From the NCBI GenBank assembly GCA_018242295.1, contig JAFECE010000003.1, positions 124,001 to 188,000 of the forward strand: a DNA stretch of 64,000 nt, written 5' to 3'. This DNA comes from Pseudomonadota bacterium (GTDB lineage: Bacteria > Pseudomonadota > Alphaproteobacteria > Rhizobiales > Hyphomicrobiaceae). The translations under genes were made by a program, and so were the position numbers. Positions 37,629 through 46,386 of the stretch are shown here, piece by piece. Within the stretch, counting starts at the first letter, position 1; each line of letters starts with the position of its first letter. The notes beneath the pieces were generated by a model. That model was not told where the DNA came from. It made no database searches and worked only from the letters and a program-made list of their open reading frames with translations.

Positions 37629-38027
37629 TCAGTGCGGCTTCCAGGCCTTATAATCGCTGCTCGATTTTGCGCGCTCGCCCTTGCCCAGGATAGAACCTTT
37701 CGGACGATATGCGCCGGGCGTACCGGTCAGGTTCATCTGATGCGGCTTCTCCCAGGGGCGCCGCTGATAGCGTTCCTCGGTCGGCAGCGTATCAACCGTA
37801 TAATGGAGCCAGCCGTGCCATTCTGGCGGCACCTGGCTCGCCTCGGAGAGCTTCGGATAAATGACCCAGCGCGCCGGAACGCCAAGTGGGCCGACGCCTC
37901 TCTTCTGCACGAAATAGCGATTTCCAAACTGGTCCTGGCCGACGAGCTTGCCTTTGCGCCAGGTGAAGAATCTCGTGCCCCAGGTGTTGCCGCCCCACCA
38001 GCTGAAGATCTCGCTGAGTAAGCTCAT
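37629..38027 (-). CDS. NADH:ubiquinone oxidoreductase NDUFA12-type subunit
   Basis: A 132-residue homologue of the mitochondrial complex I accessory subunit NDUFA12 (B17.2), present in alphaproteobacteria and absent from minimal bacterial complex I. It shows GNTWGTRFFTWRKGKLVGQD, GNRYFVQKRG, RWVIYPKLSEASQVPPEWHG, WLHYTVDTLPTE and the C-terminal GTPGAYRPKGSIL. The ATG at 38027 is preceded by AAGGA; the longer reading from 38126 adds a non-family extension. It acts at the inner-membrane complex, on the matrix/cytosol side. Confidence 0.92.
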   Translation of the reverse strand: MSLLSEIFSWWGGNTWGTRFFTWRKGKLVGQDQFGNRYFVQKRGVGPLGVPARWVIYPKLSEASQVPPEWHGWLHYTVDTLPTEERYQRRPWEKPHQMNLTGTPGAYRPKGSILGKGERAKSSSDYKAWKPH

Positions 38028-38274
38028 GTCCTTAGGGTCCTTTTTCTCGCCGCCGCTGGCGTTGGACTTAGCTGCTCTGCAGTGCACATGTCCAGACTGT
38101 CGGGAGGCGATGCAGTGGCGCAACATCGAAGATGCGGAATCGCACTAAGCTCTTGGCCGTGGGCTGAGCAAAATGGCTCCATTCACCTTCGTCCACATGG
38201 CAAACGCGATTTTATCAAGGTGAAACATAAGGGTTTGGGCCGGATTTGCGGCAACCCGCTGGAAGTTGCTAACA

Positions 38275-38290
38275 CCACTAGATGTAGTGC
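38275..38290. promoter_or_regulatory. NrdR box 1 upstream of nrdJ
   Basis: CCACTAGATGTAGTGC matches the known NrdR-box consensus ACACWATATATWGTGT at the outer arms: CACTA and TAGTG form a perfect inverted repeat around GATG. The presence of nrdR in the same window and an RNR gene downstream supports the assignment. Confidence 0.65.
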
Positions 38291-38306
38291 TCTGTTGCCT
38301 CTGCCA

Positions 38307-38322
38307 CCCCAATATATATCCC
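38307..38322. promoter_or_regulatory. Degenerate NrdR box 2 upstream of nrdJ
   Basis: CCCCAATATATATCCC shares the left arm and AT-rich centre of the NrdR consensus, but its right arm is poor. Its centre is 32 bp from that of box 1, about three helical turns, which is the spacing expected for paired NrdR boxes. Confidence 0.45.
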
Positions 38323-38710
38323 AGAATGCGTGACGTGCGGCTCGAATCGTCCTAACTTTGTGACTGTGCGGCGAACGTGCGACGGTCCGAAGGGGGAATT
38401 GTGGATCACGCTATCGCCGAGTTGAGACCAATCAGTTTCAAGCGTCGTTTCCAGTCGCGTTCAGAGTAGCGCACGAGCACCTCGTCGCCATCAAACACCT
38501 TTGTGGTCGGCAAAACGCCGGCGGATAGCGGTCATCGACCGTCGTCGCTGGTGCGGGAGTTGTGCGCTCTGATCTCGGCCCGTGTGTGTGCGTCAGTTCT
38601 GCGTTGTCATCCCGCCAAACATCGGAAAGCAGGGTCCGGTGCGCGGCAATCATTCCATACGGCAAGCGGACGAAGATCCGTCTGCCGCGAAATCTCGGGG
38701 GCACCTACAT

Positions 38711-41700
38711 ATGAAGATTACACGGCGTTTCACTGAAGCCGGAAACTCGCCTTATGCCTCGATCCCGTTCCGGCGTGCGACCTCCGAAATCAAGAATCCC
38801 GACGGCTCTATCGTTTTCAAGCTCGCAGGCTTCGACGTTCCCGAGCACTTCAGCCAAGTCGCAGCCGACATTCTGGCGCAGAAGTATTTCCGCAAGGCGG
38901 GCGTGGCGCGCCGGCTCCGCCGTTGTGAAGAGACGCAGGTTCCCTCGTGGCTCTGGCGCTCGGCTCCCGACGAAGCCGCGCTCGCCGAACTTCCCGAGAA
39001 TGAGCGCTTCGGCGGCGAGACCGACGCGCGGCAGGTGTTCGACCGGCTCGCCGGCACATGGACCTATTGGGGCTGGAAGGGCGGCTACTTCACGTCCGAA
39101 AGCGATGCGCACGCCTTCTTCGACGAGCTTCGCTATATGCTCGCGATGCAGATGGCAGCGCCGAACTCGCCGCAGTGGTTCAACACGGGCCTGCACTGGG
39201 CCTACGGCATCGACGGCCCCGGCCAGGGGCACATGTACGTCGATTATCAGACGGGCGAGCTAGTTCACTCGTCGTCTGCTTATGAACATCCGCAGCCGCA
39301 CGCCTGCTTCATCCAGTCCGTTGCCGACGATCTCGTCAACGAAGGCGGCATCATGGACCTCTGGGTCCGCGAGGCGCGTCTCTTCAAGTACGGCTCCGGC
39401 ACGGGCTCGAACTTCTCCTCGCTTCGCGGCGCCAATGAAAAGCTGTCGGGCGGCGGCCGCTCGTCGGGCCTGATGAGCTTCCTGAAGATCGGCGACCGTG
39501 CGGCGGGCGCGATCAAGTCGGGCGGCACGACACGCCGCGCGGCCAAGATGGTCGTCGTCGATGTCGATCATCCGGATATCGAGGAATACATCACCTGGAA
39601 AGTGCGCGAGGAGCAGAAGGTTGCGGCTCTCGTTACCGGCTCGAAGATCTGCCAGAAGCGGCTCAAGGCCGTCATGAAGGCTTGCGTCAACTGCGAAGCC
39701 GAGGGCGATGCTTGCTACGAGCCTACGAAAAACCCGAAGCTCAAGATTGCGATCCGCGAAGCCAAGCGCGACGGCGTTCCGCAGAACTACATTCTTCGCG
39801 TCGTCCAGTTCGCCAAGCAGGGTTATAAGGACATCGCGTTCGACACCTATGACACGGATTGGGACAGCGAAGCCTATCTGACGGTCGCTGGGCAGAACTC
39901 GAACAACTCGGTTCGCGTCACCGACGAGTTCCTCAATGCCGTTGTCGACGACAAGGACTGGAACCTTCGCGCCCGCCTCAACGACAAGATCACAAAAACT
40001 ATCCGCGCCCAGGATCTCTGGGAGCAGATCGGTTTCGCGGCGTGGGCCTCGGCCGATCCCGGCATCCAGTTCCACACGACGATCAACGACTGGCATACGT
40101 GCCCGCAGTCAGGACCGATCCGCGCCTCGAACCCGTGCTCGGAATATATGTTCCTCGACGATACGGCGTGCAATCTCGCGTCGCTCAATCTCCTGCGCTT
40201 CCGCCGGGACGATAAATCGTTCGACATCGAAGCCTACGAGCATGGCTGCCGCCTGTGGACGATCGTGCTCGAGATTTCGGTGCTGATGGCGCAGTTCCCG
40301 TCGCGGCAGATCGCCGAGCTTAGCTATCGTTATCGGACCCTCGGTCTCGGCTTCGCGAACATCGGCGGCTTGCTGATGTCGGCGGGCATCCCCTACGACT
40401 CGGCCGAGGGCCGCGCAATCTGCGGCGCGATTTCCGCGATCATGACCGGTGTCGCCTACGCGACGAGCGCGGAAATGTCGGCGGAACTCGGACCGTTCCC
40501 GGGATACGAGCCGAACGCGCAGGACATGCTGCGCGTGATGCGCAACCATCGCCGTGCGGCGCACGGTGAATCGGAGTTCTACGAAAAACTTGCAACGGCG
40601 CCTGTTCCGCTCGACCACGCGTCGTTGTCGGACGGCCGCCTCGGCGAAGCTGCAAAGCGTGCCTGGGACAACGCCCTCGAACTCGGCCAGGAGCACGGGT
40701 ATCGCAACGCGCAGGCAACCGTCGTCGCGCCGACCGGCACGATCGGCCTCGTGATGGACTGCGATACGACCGGCATCGAACCCGACTTCGCGCTCGTAAA
40801 GTTCAAGAAGCTCGCGGGCGGTGGCTACTTCAAGATCATCAACCAGTCGGTTCCGGAAGCGCTGCGCGCTCTCGGTTATCGCGAAAACCAGATCGCGGAA
40901 ATCGAAGTCTACGCCGTCGGTCACGGGTCGCTTGCCCAAGCGCCTGCGATCAACACGCAGACGCTCAAATCCCGCGGTTTCACGGATGACGCGCTGGCCA
41001 AGATCGAGAAGGGTCTCGGCACGGCGTTCGACATCAAGTTCGTGTTCAACCGCTGGACGCTCGGCGACGACTTCATGACCGGCAAACTCGGCATTCCAGC
41101 CGACAAGCTCAATGATCCGTCATTCGATCTCTTCGCGCATCTTGGCTTCTCGAAGCGCGACGTCGACGCTGCAAACGAGCACGTCTGCGGAGCGATGACG
41201 CTCGAAGGTGCGCCGCATCTGAAGGCGGAGCACCTACCGGTGTTCGATTGCGCCAATCCATGCGGCAAGAAAGGCAAGCGCTACCTCTCCGTTGAGAGCC
41301 ACATCCGCATGATGGCGGCGTCGCAGCCGTTCATCTCGGGCGCCATCTCGAAGACGATCAACATGCCGAACGACGCAACCGTCGACGATTGCAAGCAATC
41401 CTACATGCTGTCGTGGAAGCTGGCGCTCAAAGCCAACGCTCTCTATCGCGACGGCTCGAAGCTCTCGCAGCCGTTGAACAGCCAGATCCTGGGCGACGAC
41501 GTGGAGGATGCCGAGGAGGCCGCCGACGCGCTGATGGCGCAGCCGATGGCGGCACGTACGGCGGCTGTTACGGAAAAGATCGTCGAGAAAATCGTCGAGC
41601 GCGTCATCTACGTCGAAAAGGAGAAGGCGCAGGGCCGCGATAAACTGCCGGGACGGCGCAAGGGCTATACGCAAAAAGCATCCGTCGGCGGGCATAAGGT

Positions 41701-42472
41701 CTATCTGCGCACCGGCGAATACGACGACGGCCGCGTCGGCGAGATCTTCATCGACATGCACAAGGAAGGCGCTGCCTTCCGCTCGCTGATGAACAACTTC
41801 GCCATCGCCATCTCGCTCGGCCTGCAGTACGGCGTTCCGCTGGAAGAATACGTGGAGGCCTTCACCTTCACGCGCTTCGAGCCGGCCGGCCTCGTGCAGG
41901 GCAACGAGACGATCAAGAACGCGACGTCGATCCTCGACTACATCTTCCGCGAATTGGCTGTGTCGTATCTCGGCCGTCACGACCTCGCGCACGTCGATCC
42001 GCGCGAGATCGTTGGCGAGACGGGTCTCGGCTCGAGCGACGATACGACGGATGAGCAGCTGGCGTTCGATCTGCCGGAAAGCGTGACGAAGATGGTGTCG
42101 AAGGGCCTCGTGCGCGGTGCGCCTGTCGTTCGCCTCGCCAGCCGGACGACAACGAACGTATCCGGGACCAAAGCATCATCGCTTGGCGCGGCTGCCGTTC
42201 AAAGCGAGAGCTACGATGTGACGTCGCGCTTCGTCGAGCAGACGCTGACGCACGGCGCCAACGCTCTCTCGGTTGCGAGCGAGGAGCTGCACGCGGCGGT
42301 TTCTTCAGGTCCGGTTCTGACGAAGTCGGAGATCTTCAAGCAGCGCGTCTCGGAAGCGAAATTGCGCGGTTATGAAGGCGTTTCGTGCAGCGAGTGCCAC
42401 AACTTCACGATGGTGCGGAACGGCACCTGCCTGAAGTGCGACACGTGCGGAAGCACGAGCGGGTGCAGTTGA
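38711..42472 (+). CDS. nrdJ: Vitamin B12-dependent (class II) ribonucleoside-diphosphate reductase
   Basis: A 1253-residue class II ribonucleotide reductase making deoxyribonucleotides with adenosylcobalamin, with no need for oxygen. Catalytic landmarks are [50 protein letters not shown] around residue 474, and the [19 protein letters not shown] block. A middle insert carries [13 protein letters not shown]. The C-terminal tail has the redox/zinc cysteines [19 protein letters not shown]...CGSTSGC. A heptad-like stretch [18 protein letters not shown] precedes the final domain. The ATG at 38711 begins [11 protein letters not shown], the usual family start. NrdR boxes lie upstream. Confidence 0.97.
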   Translation: MKITRRFTEAGNSPYASIPFRRATSEIKNPDGSIVFKLAGFDVPEHFSQVAADILAQKYFRKAGVARRLRRCEETQVPSWLWRSAPDEAALAELPENERFGGETDARQVFDRLAGTWTYWGWKGGYFTSESDAHAFFDELRYMLAMQMAAPNSPQWFNTGLHWAYGIDGPGQGHMYVDYQTGELVHSSSAYEHPQPHACFIQSVADDLVNEGGIMDLWVREARLFKYGSGTGSNFSSLRGANEKLSGGGRSSGLMSFLKIGDRAAGAIKSGGTTRRAAKMVVVDVDHPDIEEYITWKVREEQKVAALVTGSKICQKRLKAVMKACVNCEAEGDACYEPTKNPKLKIAIREAKRDGVPQNYILRVVQFAKQGYKDIAFDTYDTDWDSEAYLTVAGQNSNNSVRVTDEFLNAVVDDKDWNLRARLNDKITKTIRAQDLWEQIGFAAWASADPGIQFHTTINDWHTCPQSGPIRASNPCSEYMFLDDTACNLASLNLLRFRRDDKSFDIEAYEHGCRLWTIVLEISVLMAQFPSRQIAELSYRYRTLGLGFANIGGLLMSAGIPYDSAEGRAICGAISAIMTGVAYATSAEMSAELGPFPGYEPNAQDMLRVMRNHRRAAHGESEFYEKLATAPVPLDHASLSDGRLGEAAKRAWDNALELGQEHGYRNAQATVVAPTGTIGLVMDCDTTGIEPDFALVKFKKLAGGGYFKIINQSVPEALRALGYRENQIAEIEVYAVGHGSLAQAPAINTQTLKSRGFTDDALAKIEKGLGTAFDIKFVFNRWTLGDDFMTGKLGIPADKLNDPSFDLFAHLGFSKRDVDAANEHVCGAMTLEGAPHLKAEHLPVFDCANPCGKKGKRYLSVESHIRMMAASQPFISGAISKTINMPNDATVDDCKQSYMLSWKLALKANALYRDGSKLSQPLNSQILGDDVEDAEEAADALMAQPMAARTAAVTEKIVEKIVERVIYVEKEKAQGRDKLPGRRKGYTQKASVGGHKVYLRTGEYDDGRVGEIFIDMHKEGAAFRSLMNNFAIAISLGLQYGVPLEEYVEAFTFTRFEPAGLVQGNETIKNATSILDYIFRELAVSYLGRHDLAHVDPREIVGETGLGSSDDTTDEQLAFDLPESVTKMVSKGLVRGAPVVRLASRTTTNVSGTKASSLGAAAVQSESYDVTSRFVEQTLTHGANALSVASEELHAAVSSGPVLTKSEIFKQRVSEAKLRGYEGVSCSECHNFTMVRNGTCLKCDTCGSTSGCS

Positions 42473-42489
42473 GTCGAGGTGTTAGAAGC

Positions 42490-42523
42490 GGGCGCTCGGT
42501 AAATTTGCCGGGCGCTCAATTTT
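42490..42523 (+). terminator. Probable terminator after nrdJ
   Basis: GCGCTCGG pairs with CCGGGCGC (one G-T wobble) over an 8-base AT-rich loop and is followed by TCAATTTT, 18 bases after the nrdJ stop. Confidence 0.6.
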
Positions 42524-42536
42524 AAGGTTTCTGACG

Positions 42537-43097
42537 ATGGCATTCCCAAACCCTCGACCTTTTGAAAGCGAACCTCCATCGCAAGACTTTAGTTCTGCAT
42601 TGAAGCTGCTTCAGCAGTCGCAACGGCAGGATTCTGAGATTGCGCTCCAGGCGCTTGAGCGATCAAAGCAATACGCTACGTTAGTGGTTTCCCTTGGCTA
42701 CGCGGGAATTTTCGCTATTTGGAGCTTCTGTGTGGGATATCTTCCACACGGAGTTAGCTCCGCGACTGCCTTGTTAGTTGGCACGTCACTGGCACTATTT
42801 GTCGTTTTCGAAATCATGAAAATGTTTGCCATGCAAACAGTGGCAATGCGCCTGTTTAACTCCGTAAATCTTAAGCCCAACGTTCACGATCTGGATGGCT
42901 TGCTGCGCTTCGTCGATGAGCAAAAGCGTCGCCAAGAAACAGCGGCTGAAGAGAACTTCGATTTATCGAAAAAGCTCATTGCTATCTGGCCATACTTTTT
43001 CTTTCCAACCGTTTTTTTCGGTTTCGGAGGGATGTTTTTATTGTTCTATAATTTGGCGGCTCACCTGACCCAGGCCTTGCCGTTCTTTCCAGCATAA
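42537..43097 (+). CDS. Hypothetical membrane protein
   Basis: A 186-residue protein I do not recognise. After a polar, Gln/Ser-rich and probably helical N-terminus (1-45), there are two adjacent membrane segments (about 48-70 and 76-98), a soluble stretch with DLDGLLRFVDEQKRRQET, and a third hydrophobic segment near 150-172 (WPYFFFPTVFFGFGGMFLLF). The gene is markedly more AT-rich than nrdJ upstream and uses rarer codons such as TTA and AGT, suggesting acquisition by transfer. It has no obvious partner; a repeat element follows its stop by 12 bases. Confidence 0.7.
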   Translation: MAFPNPRPFESEPPSQDFSSALKLLQQSQRQDSEIALQALERSKQYATLVVSLGYAGIFAIWSFCVGYLPHGVSSATALLVGTSLALFVVFEIMKMFAMQTVAMRLFNSVNLKPNVHDLDGLLRFVDEQKRRQETAAEENFDLSKKLIAIWPYFFFPTVFFGFGGMFLLFYNLAAHLTQALPFFPA

Positions 43098-43109
43098 GAG
43101 TTTTACTTC

Positions 43110-43290
43110 GTCATCCTCGAACGCGTGAGCGCAGCGACCGCGTTCGGGGATCCAGCGTGAGACTCGTCGAAGACGACCGAATTCCTTCAAGGTGCCTCGC
43201 AAGGGGCGCCTTGTTTGTTTTTGCGCCTTCGGCGATTCTTGCGCTGGATCCCCGCGCGTCGTTCGCGATGCTCACTTGCGCGAGGATGAC
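43110..43290. repeat. Extended copy of the GTCATCCTCG dispersed repeat
   Basis: About 181 bp with both ends intact (GTCATCCTCGAACGCG and CGCGAGGATGAC) and the inner pair GGGGATCCAGCG / GCGCTGGATCCCCG. The core is longer than in other copies, having an extra hairpin-forming segment around GGTGCCTCGCAAGGGGCGCC. The GIY-YIG gene starts 15 bases beyond the right end. Confidence 0.8.
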
Positions 43291-43305
43291 GAAGAGGTGG
43301 TATTC

Positions 43306-43611
43306 GTGCGTGTCGTGAGGCCAGCGGTCTATATTCTCGCAAGCAAGAGGAATGGCACGCTCTACATCGGCGTAACAGGCGATCTCGCTGCACGGGTCTC
43401 AGTTCACCAGCAGGATGTCGTCGATAGTTTCGCGCAGCGCTATGGCGTGCATCTTCTCGTACTCTACGAAGAATTCGACACGATGCTTGAAGCCATCGCA
43501 CGCGAGAAGAAGCTGAAAAAGTTCTCGCGAGCCGCGAAGATTGCACTGATTGAATCAGAAAATCCCGATTGGCGAGATCGAACAGACGAGATCATGGCCT
43601 GGCGTGATTGA
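43306..43611 (+). CDS. GIY-YIG nuclease superfamily protein
   Basis: A 101-residue single-domain GIY-YIG protein (UPF0213/YhbQ-like). The motif is seen as AVYILASKRNGTLYIGVTGD, followed by the conserved arginine in LAARVSVHQQ and the C-terminal LVLYEEFDTMLEAIAREKKL with KWRR-like KKFSRAAKIALIE. I place the start at the GTG at 43306 with GAAGAGG upstream; a GTG at 43315 is equally good, and the open frame continues upstream through the repeat without family similarity. Members may nick or repair DNA, but most are uncharacterised. Its ribosome-binding site and probably its promoter lie within or against the repeat element. Confidence 0.85.
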   Translation: MRVVRPAVYILASKRNGTLYIGVTGDLAARVSVHQQDVVDSFAQRYGVHLLVLYEEFDTMLEAIAREKKLKKFSRAAKIALIESENPDWRDRTDEIMAWRD

Positions 43612-43643
43612 TCAACGCGACGACCGTCGTCACGGATGCGTCC

Positions 43644-43701
43644 AAAATAAAAACCCGCCAAGGGCGCCTTCCGAACGCGAAACGGAAAGTGCCCTCGGCG
43701 G
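43644..43701 (-). terminator. Strong terminator after the small Lys/His-rich protein gene
   Basis: On the minus strand CCGCCGAGGGC...TTCCG pairs with CGGAA...GCCCTTGGCGG, an interrupted stem of about 16 pairs, running into GTTTTTATTTT. It lies 44 bases after the stop of the gene at 43745 and just beyond the convergent GIY-YIG gene. Confidence 0.85.
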
Positions 43702-43744
43702 CTGATAACGCTATCCCGCCCCCCGGCCGGAACGCGATCAGGGG

Positions 43745-44005
43745 TCAGTGCTTGTCCTTGTCCTTCTTAGGCTTGTGCGAGTGAGCCTTGTGCGCTTTGG
43801 GCTTCTTCGGCTGCGCCTGCGCGACCTTGTGCTTTTTCACGCGGTGCGCATGCGCGGGATTTTTCTTCTTCTCGTCCTTATCGGCCTTGGCGAGGGTGGC
43901 AACTGAGCCATGCACATGCAGCTTCGGCGCCGATGTCGCGGCTTGCGCAGACACGCTCGCCCCCAGAGCGAATGCTCCGAGCAAAATCAATTTCGCGATC
44001 TTCAT
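43745..44005 (-). CDS. Small secreted Lys/His-rich protein
   Basis: An 86-residue protein. A clean signal peptide (KIAKLILLGAFALGASVSA, cleavage at AQA-AT) is followed by a mature region of about 60 residues that is almost entirely Lys, His, Ala and Pro, with alternating motifs such as AHAHRVKKHK and HKAHSHKPKKDKDKH. No family is recognised. The composition suggests metal or polyanion binding in the periplasm, in the manner of small histidine-rich proteins; this is inference. It has a strong ribosome-binding site (GGGGAGAG) and its own terminator, so it is very likely expressed. Confidence 0.75.
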   Translation of the reverse strand: MKIAKLILLGAFALGASVSAQAATSAPKLHVHGSVATLAKADKDEKKKNPAHAHRVKKHKVAQAQPKKPKAHKAHSHKPKKDKDKH

Positions 44006-44314
44006 TCTTGGTCTCTCCCCGAGAGGTGCTCACAGCCTGGTCCTGAGCTGCTCTGCCACGCTACGGAGGGGTTCCCGAAAAGCGAACGAAGAATAATTCA
44101 AATGCTCCGAAGGTAATTTTCTTTGCACGCCCGAAGTGGCGACGTTTTCGCCGGACGGCGCGCCGGCTCGCAAGCGAAGCCGTCCGTATTATCTCTTCTT
44201 CTTCGGATCGGGAAATGCTTTGCACTCGCTACTGTTTGTTATATTATACAATACTAATTATCGACCTGTCTTGAGGTGCCGCGGGCCGGTCGATCTCAAA
44301 TGGGGAGTTTAGCT
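44006..44314. other. Divergent intergenic region with AT-rich promoter segment
   Basis: A 309-base gap between the two small secreted-protein genes. The right third is AT-rich; a promoter candidate at 44220 is given separately. A GC-rich stretch around 44130-44190 shows nothing clear. Confidence 0.4.
44220..44247 (+). promoter_or_regulatory. Sigma-70-type promoter candidate
   Basis: TTGCAC (44220-44225) and TATTAT (44242-44247) are separated by 16 bases, about 70 bases upstream of the small gene at 44315. Close to consensus and set in AT-rich DNA. Confidence 0.5.
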
Positions 44315-44557
44315 ATGCGCGCATTCACCTTTCACCAATTGTCGAGAAGGATGTCGTTCGTATTTGCTGCATCCGTGGGGACGTTGCTCATTTCGGCGAT
44401 AGAGTCCGGCATTGCTGGGGCCCATCCCGCAAAGCGCGACGCGCCCGAGATATTCAAAACCGAGGCGCCGCGGGAAGTCCGGCGCTGCGAACTCGGCTCA
44501 AAGCAGGAGATTTGCTACTGGGCCAAAGTGGGCACTCAACCGGCGTCGCGCCACTGA
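44315..44557 (+). CDS. Small secreted hypothetical protein
   Basis: An 80-residue protein without recognised family. The ATG at 44315 has GGGGAG eight bases upstream. Residues 1-35 look like a signal peptide (FVFAASVGTLLISAIESGIA, cleavage near AGA-HP), leaving a short charged mature part with two cysteines (RRCELGSKQEICYWAK) that could form a disulfide. It precedes the phosphate transporter gene by about 105 bases, but with a Pho-box-like site between them they need not be co-transcribed. Confidence 0.55.
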   Translation: MRAFTFHQLSRRMSFVFAASVGTLLISAIESGIAGAHPAKRDAPEIFKTEAPREVRRCELGSKQEICYWAKVGTQPASRH

Positions 44558-44595
44558 GAGGCAGGAACTTTTCCCGCTACGAGCGCCGCATTAGA

Positions 44596-44613
44596 TTGTC
44601 ACTATACTGTAAC
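44596..44613 (+). promoter_or_regulatory. Pho box-like direct repeat upstream of pit
   Basis: TTGTCAC-TATA-CTGTAAC has the PhoB-site layout: two 7-base half-sites resembling CTGTCAT separated by four A/T bases. It ends 49 bases before the pit start codon. In Sinorhizobium a PhoB site controls the orfA-pit operon; here the assignment rests on the match alone. Confidence 0.5.
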
Positions 44614-44662
44614 GAAACGGGCGTTATTTCGCCCCGGAAATTCTAACGGGGGCGGAATAATC

Positions 44663-46285
44663 ATGTCTGACGTGGCGTTGAACGGTGGATTGGCGGGGGC
44701 GGGCACACCAAGCAGCAAGCCCAATCTCGATCACGGTGCCAACACGATTACTGTTTTCATTTTCCTTGCGCTGCTGGCCGGTGGCCTGTTCTTCACCGCC
44801 TACAGCCTCTATCAGGACATCTCAGCCGCCGAGGTTCCGGTTACGACTTGGCTGCCGCTCTTGATGCTCGGCGTCGCCCTGCTGATCGCGCTCGGCTTCG
44901 AATTCGTCAACGGCTTCCACGATACGGCGAACGCGGTCGCGACCGTCATCTATACTCACTCGATGCCGGCCAACGTCGCCGTGCTCTGGTCCGGTTTCTT
45001 CAACTTCCTCGGCGTTCTGCTTTCGACGGGCGCCGTTGCCTTCGGCATCATCTCGCTGCTACCCGTCGAGCTCATCTTGCAGGTCGGCTCCAGCGCCGGC
45101 TTCGCGATGGTCTTCGCGCTGTTGATCGCCGCGATCATCTGGAACCTCGGAACGTGGTGGCTCGGGCTGCCGTCCTCGTCATCGCATACGCTGATCGGCT
45201 CGATCATCGGCGTCGGCGTCGCCAACTCGCTGCTGCATGGCGGCAACGGCACTTCGGGTGTCGACTGGGGCAAGGCTCAGGAAATCGGCACGTCGCTGCT
45301 GGTTTCGCCGTTGGTCGGCTTCTTCTTCGCTGCGCTGCTGCTTCTCATTCTGAAGTTCGTTCTCCGCAATCCCGCGCTCTACAAGGAGCCCGAAGGTAAG
45401 CAGCCGCCGCCGTGGTGGATCCGCGGCCTGCTGATCCTCACCTGCACGGGCGTTTCGTTCGCACACGGCTCGAACGACGGGCAGAAGGGCATGGGCCTCA
45501 TCATGCTTATCCTGATCGGTACCGTGCCGATGGCCTACGCTCTGAACCGCACGCCGGGCCCGTCGCAGATCGTCGAATTCAAAGCGAACGCTGCGGCCGC
45601 CGCCACCGTGATCGAGAAGCAGGCGTCGGGCTACAACGTGCTCGGCAACCCGCGCCCGGCCGTCGAGGCCTACATCTCGGCGCGCACGATCAACGAGGGC
45701 ACGTATCCGAGCCTTGCGGTTCTGGTGCGCGAGATCTCACAACAGGTCGACTCCTACGGCGCTCTCGACAAGGTTCCTGCGGCCGCCGTCTCGAACGTCC
45801 GTAACGACATGTACCTGGCGTCGGAAGCTCTCCGCTTCCTGCTCAAGGACAAGGCCAACAACCTGAAGGCTGACGAAGTCAAGTCGATCACCGCGTTCAA
45901 GGGCTCGCTCGACAAGGCAACGCGCTTCATTCCGCTCTGGGTGAAGGTCGCGGTCGCGATCGCGCTCGGACTCGGCACGATGATCGGCTGGAAACGCATC
46001 GTCGTGACGGTGGGCGAGAAGATCGGCAAGACGCATCTGACCTACGCGCAGGGCGCCTCCGCCGAACTCGTCGCGATGGCAACCATCGGCGCCGCCGATG
46101 CCTACGGCCTGCCGGTTTCGACCACCCACGTTTTGTCGTCGGGTGTCGCCGGAACGATGGCCGCCAACGGCTCGGGCTTGCAGTGGTCGACCGTCCGCAA
46201 CCTGATCATGGCCTGGGTGCTGACGCTGCCGGTCTCGATCGTTCTCGCCGGATCGCTCTACTTCGTTTTCTCGAAAGTGTTCTGA
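44663..46285 (+). CDS. pit: Inorganic phosphate transporter, PiT family
   Basis: A 540-residue inner-membrane phosphate symporter. Two signature repeats mark the family: FEFVNGFHDTANAVATVIYT near residue 75 and SFAHGSNDGQKGMGLIMLI near residue 265. Membrane helices flank a long soluble loop (about 300-420), and a third motif region reads GAADAYGLPVSTTHVLSSGVAGT. PiT carriers import phosphate as neutral metal phosphate using the proton gradient and usually have low affinity. No phoU-like partner is next to it. The start has GGCGGAATAA upstream and a Pho-box-like site further up. Confidence 0.95.
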   Translation: MSDVALNGGLAGAGTPSSKPNLDHGANTITVFIFLALLAGGLFFTAYSLYQDISAAEVPVTTWLPLLMLGVALLIALGFEFVNGFHDTANAVATVIYTHSMPANVAVLWSGFFNFLGVLLSTGAVAFGIISLLPVELILQVGSSAGFAMVFALLIAAIIWNLGTWWLGLPSSSSHTLIGSIIGVGVANSLLHGGNGTSGVDWGKAQEIGTSLLVSPLVGFFFAALLLLILKFVLRNPALYKEPEGKQPPPWWIRGLLILTCTGVSFAHGSNDGQKGMGLIMLILIGTVPMAYALNRTPGPSQIVEFKANAAAAATVIEKQASGYNVLGNPRPAVEAYISARTINEGTYPSLAVLVREISQQVDSYGALDKVPAAAVSNVRNDMYLASEALRFLLKDKANNLKADEVKSITAFKGSLDKATRFIPLWVKVAVAIALGLGTMIGWKRIVVTVGEKIGKTHLTYAQGASAELVAMATIGAADAYGLPVSTTHVLSSGVAGTMAANGSGLQWSTVRNLIMAWVLTLPVSIVLAGSLYFVFSKVF

Positions 46286-46312
46286 TCGGTCAAAGTTCAG
46301 AACTGATTTGGA

Positions 46313-46343
46313 AAGGCGCGCGCCCGTAGGCCGCGCCTTTTTT
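46313..46343 (+). terminator. Rho-independent terminator after pit
   Basis: AAGGCGCG pairs with CGCGCCTT over an 11-base loop and is followed by six T residues (46338-46343), 27 bases after the pit stop. Confidence 0.9.
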
Positions 46344-46386
46344 CATGGCTGCTGTTGCTCGGCGTGTGGTCGGCCGAATAATTTTC

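Larger units (their letters stand above)
38028..38710. other. Long intergenic region upstream of nrdJ
   Basis: A 683-base gap. It contains NrdR-box-like sites near 38275-38322, described separately, so the nrdJ transcript probably carries a leader of about 400 bases. Within the leader a GTG at 38401, preceded at four bases by AGGGGG, opens a 22-codon frame ending at 38469 (VDHAIAELRPISFKRRFQSR...). It may be a leader peptide or chance. I did not find a cobalamin riboswitch B12 box. Confidence 0.4.

Noticed and set aside
38028..38710. Cobalamin riboswitch upstream of the B12-dependent nrdJ
   Set aside because: A GGGGGAATTG stretch at 38391-38401 is faintly similar, but the conserved B12 box (GCCACTG-like) and surrounding stems are absent, and B12-dependent reductases are not usually repressed by B12.
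46345..46386. ATG at 46345 as start of the Pro-rich protein
   Set aside because: It sits one base past the T-run of the pit terminator, so a transcript initiating downstream could not include it.
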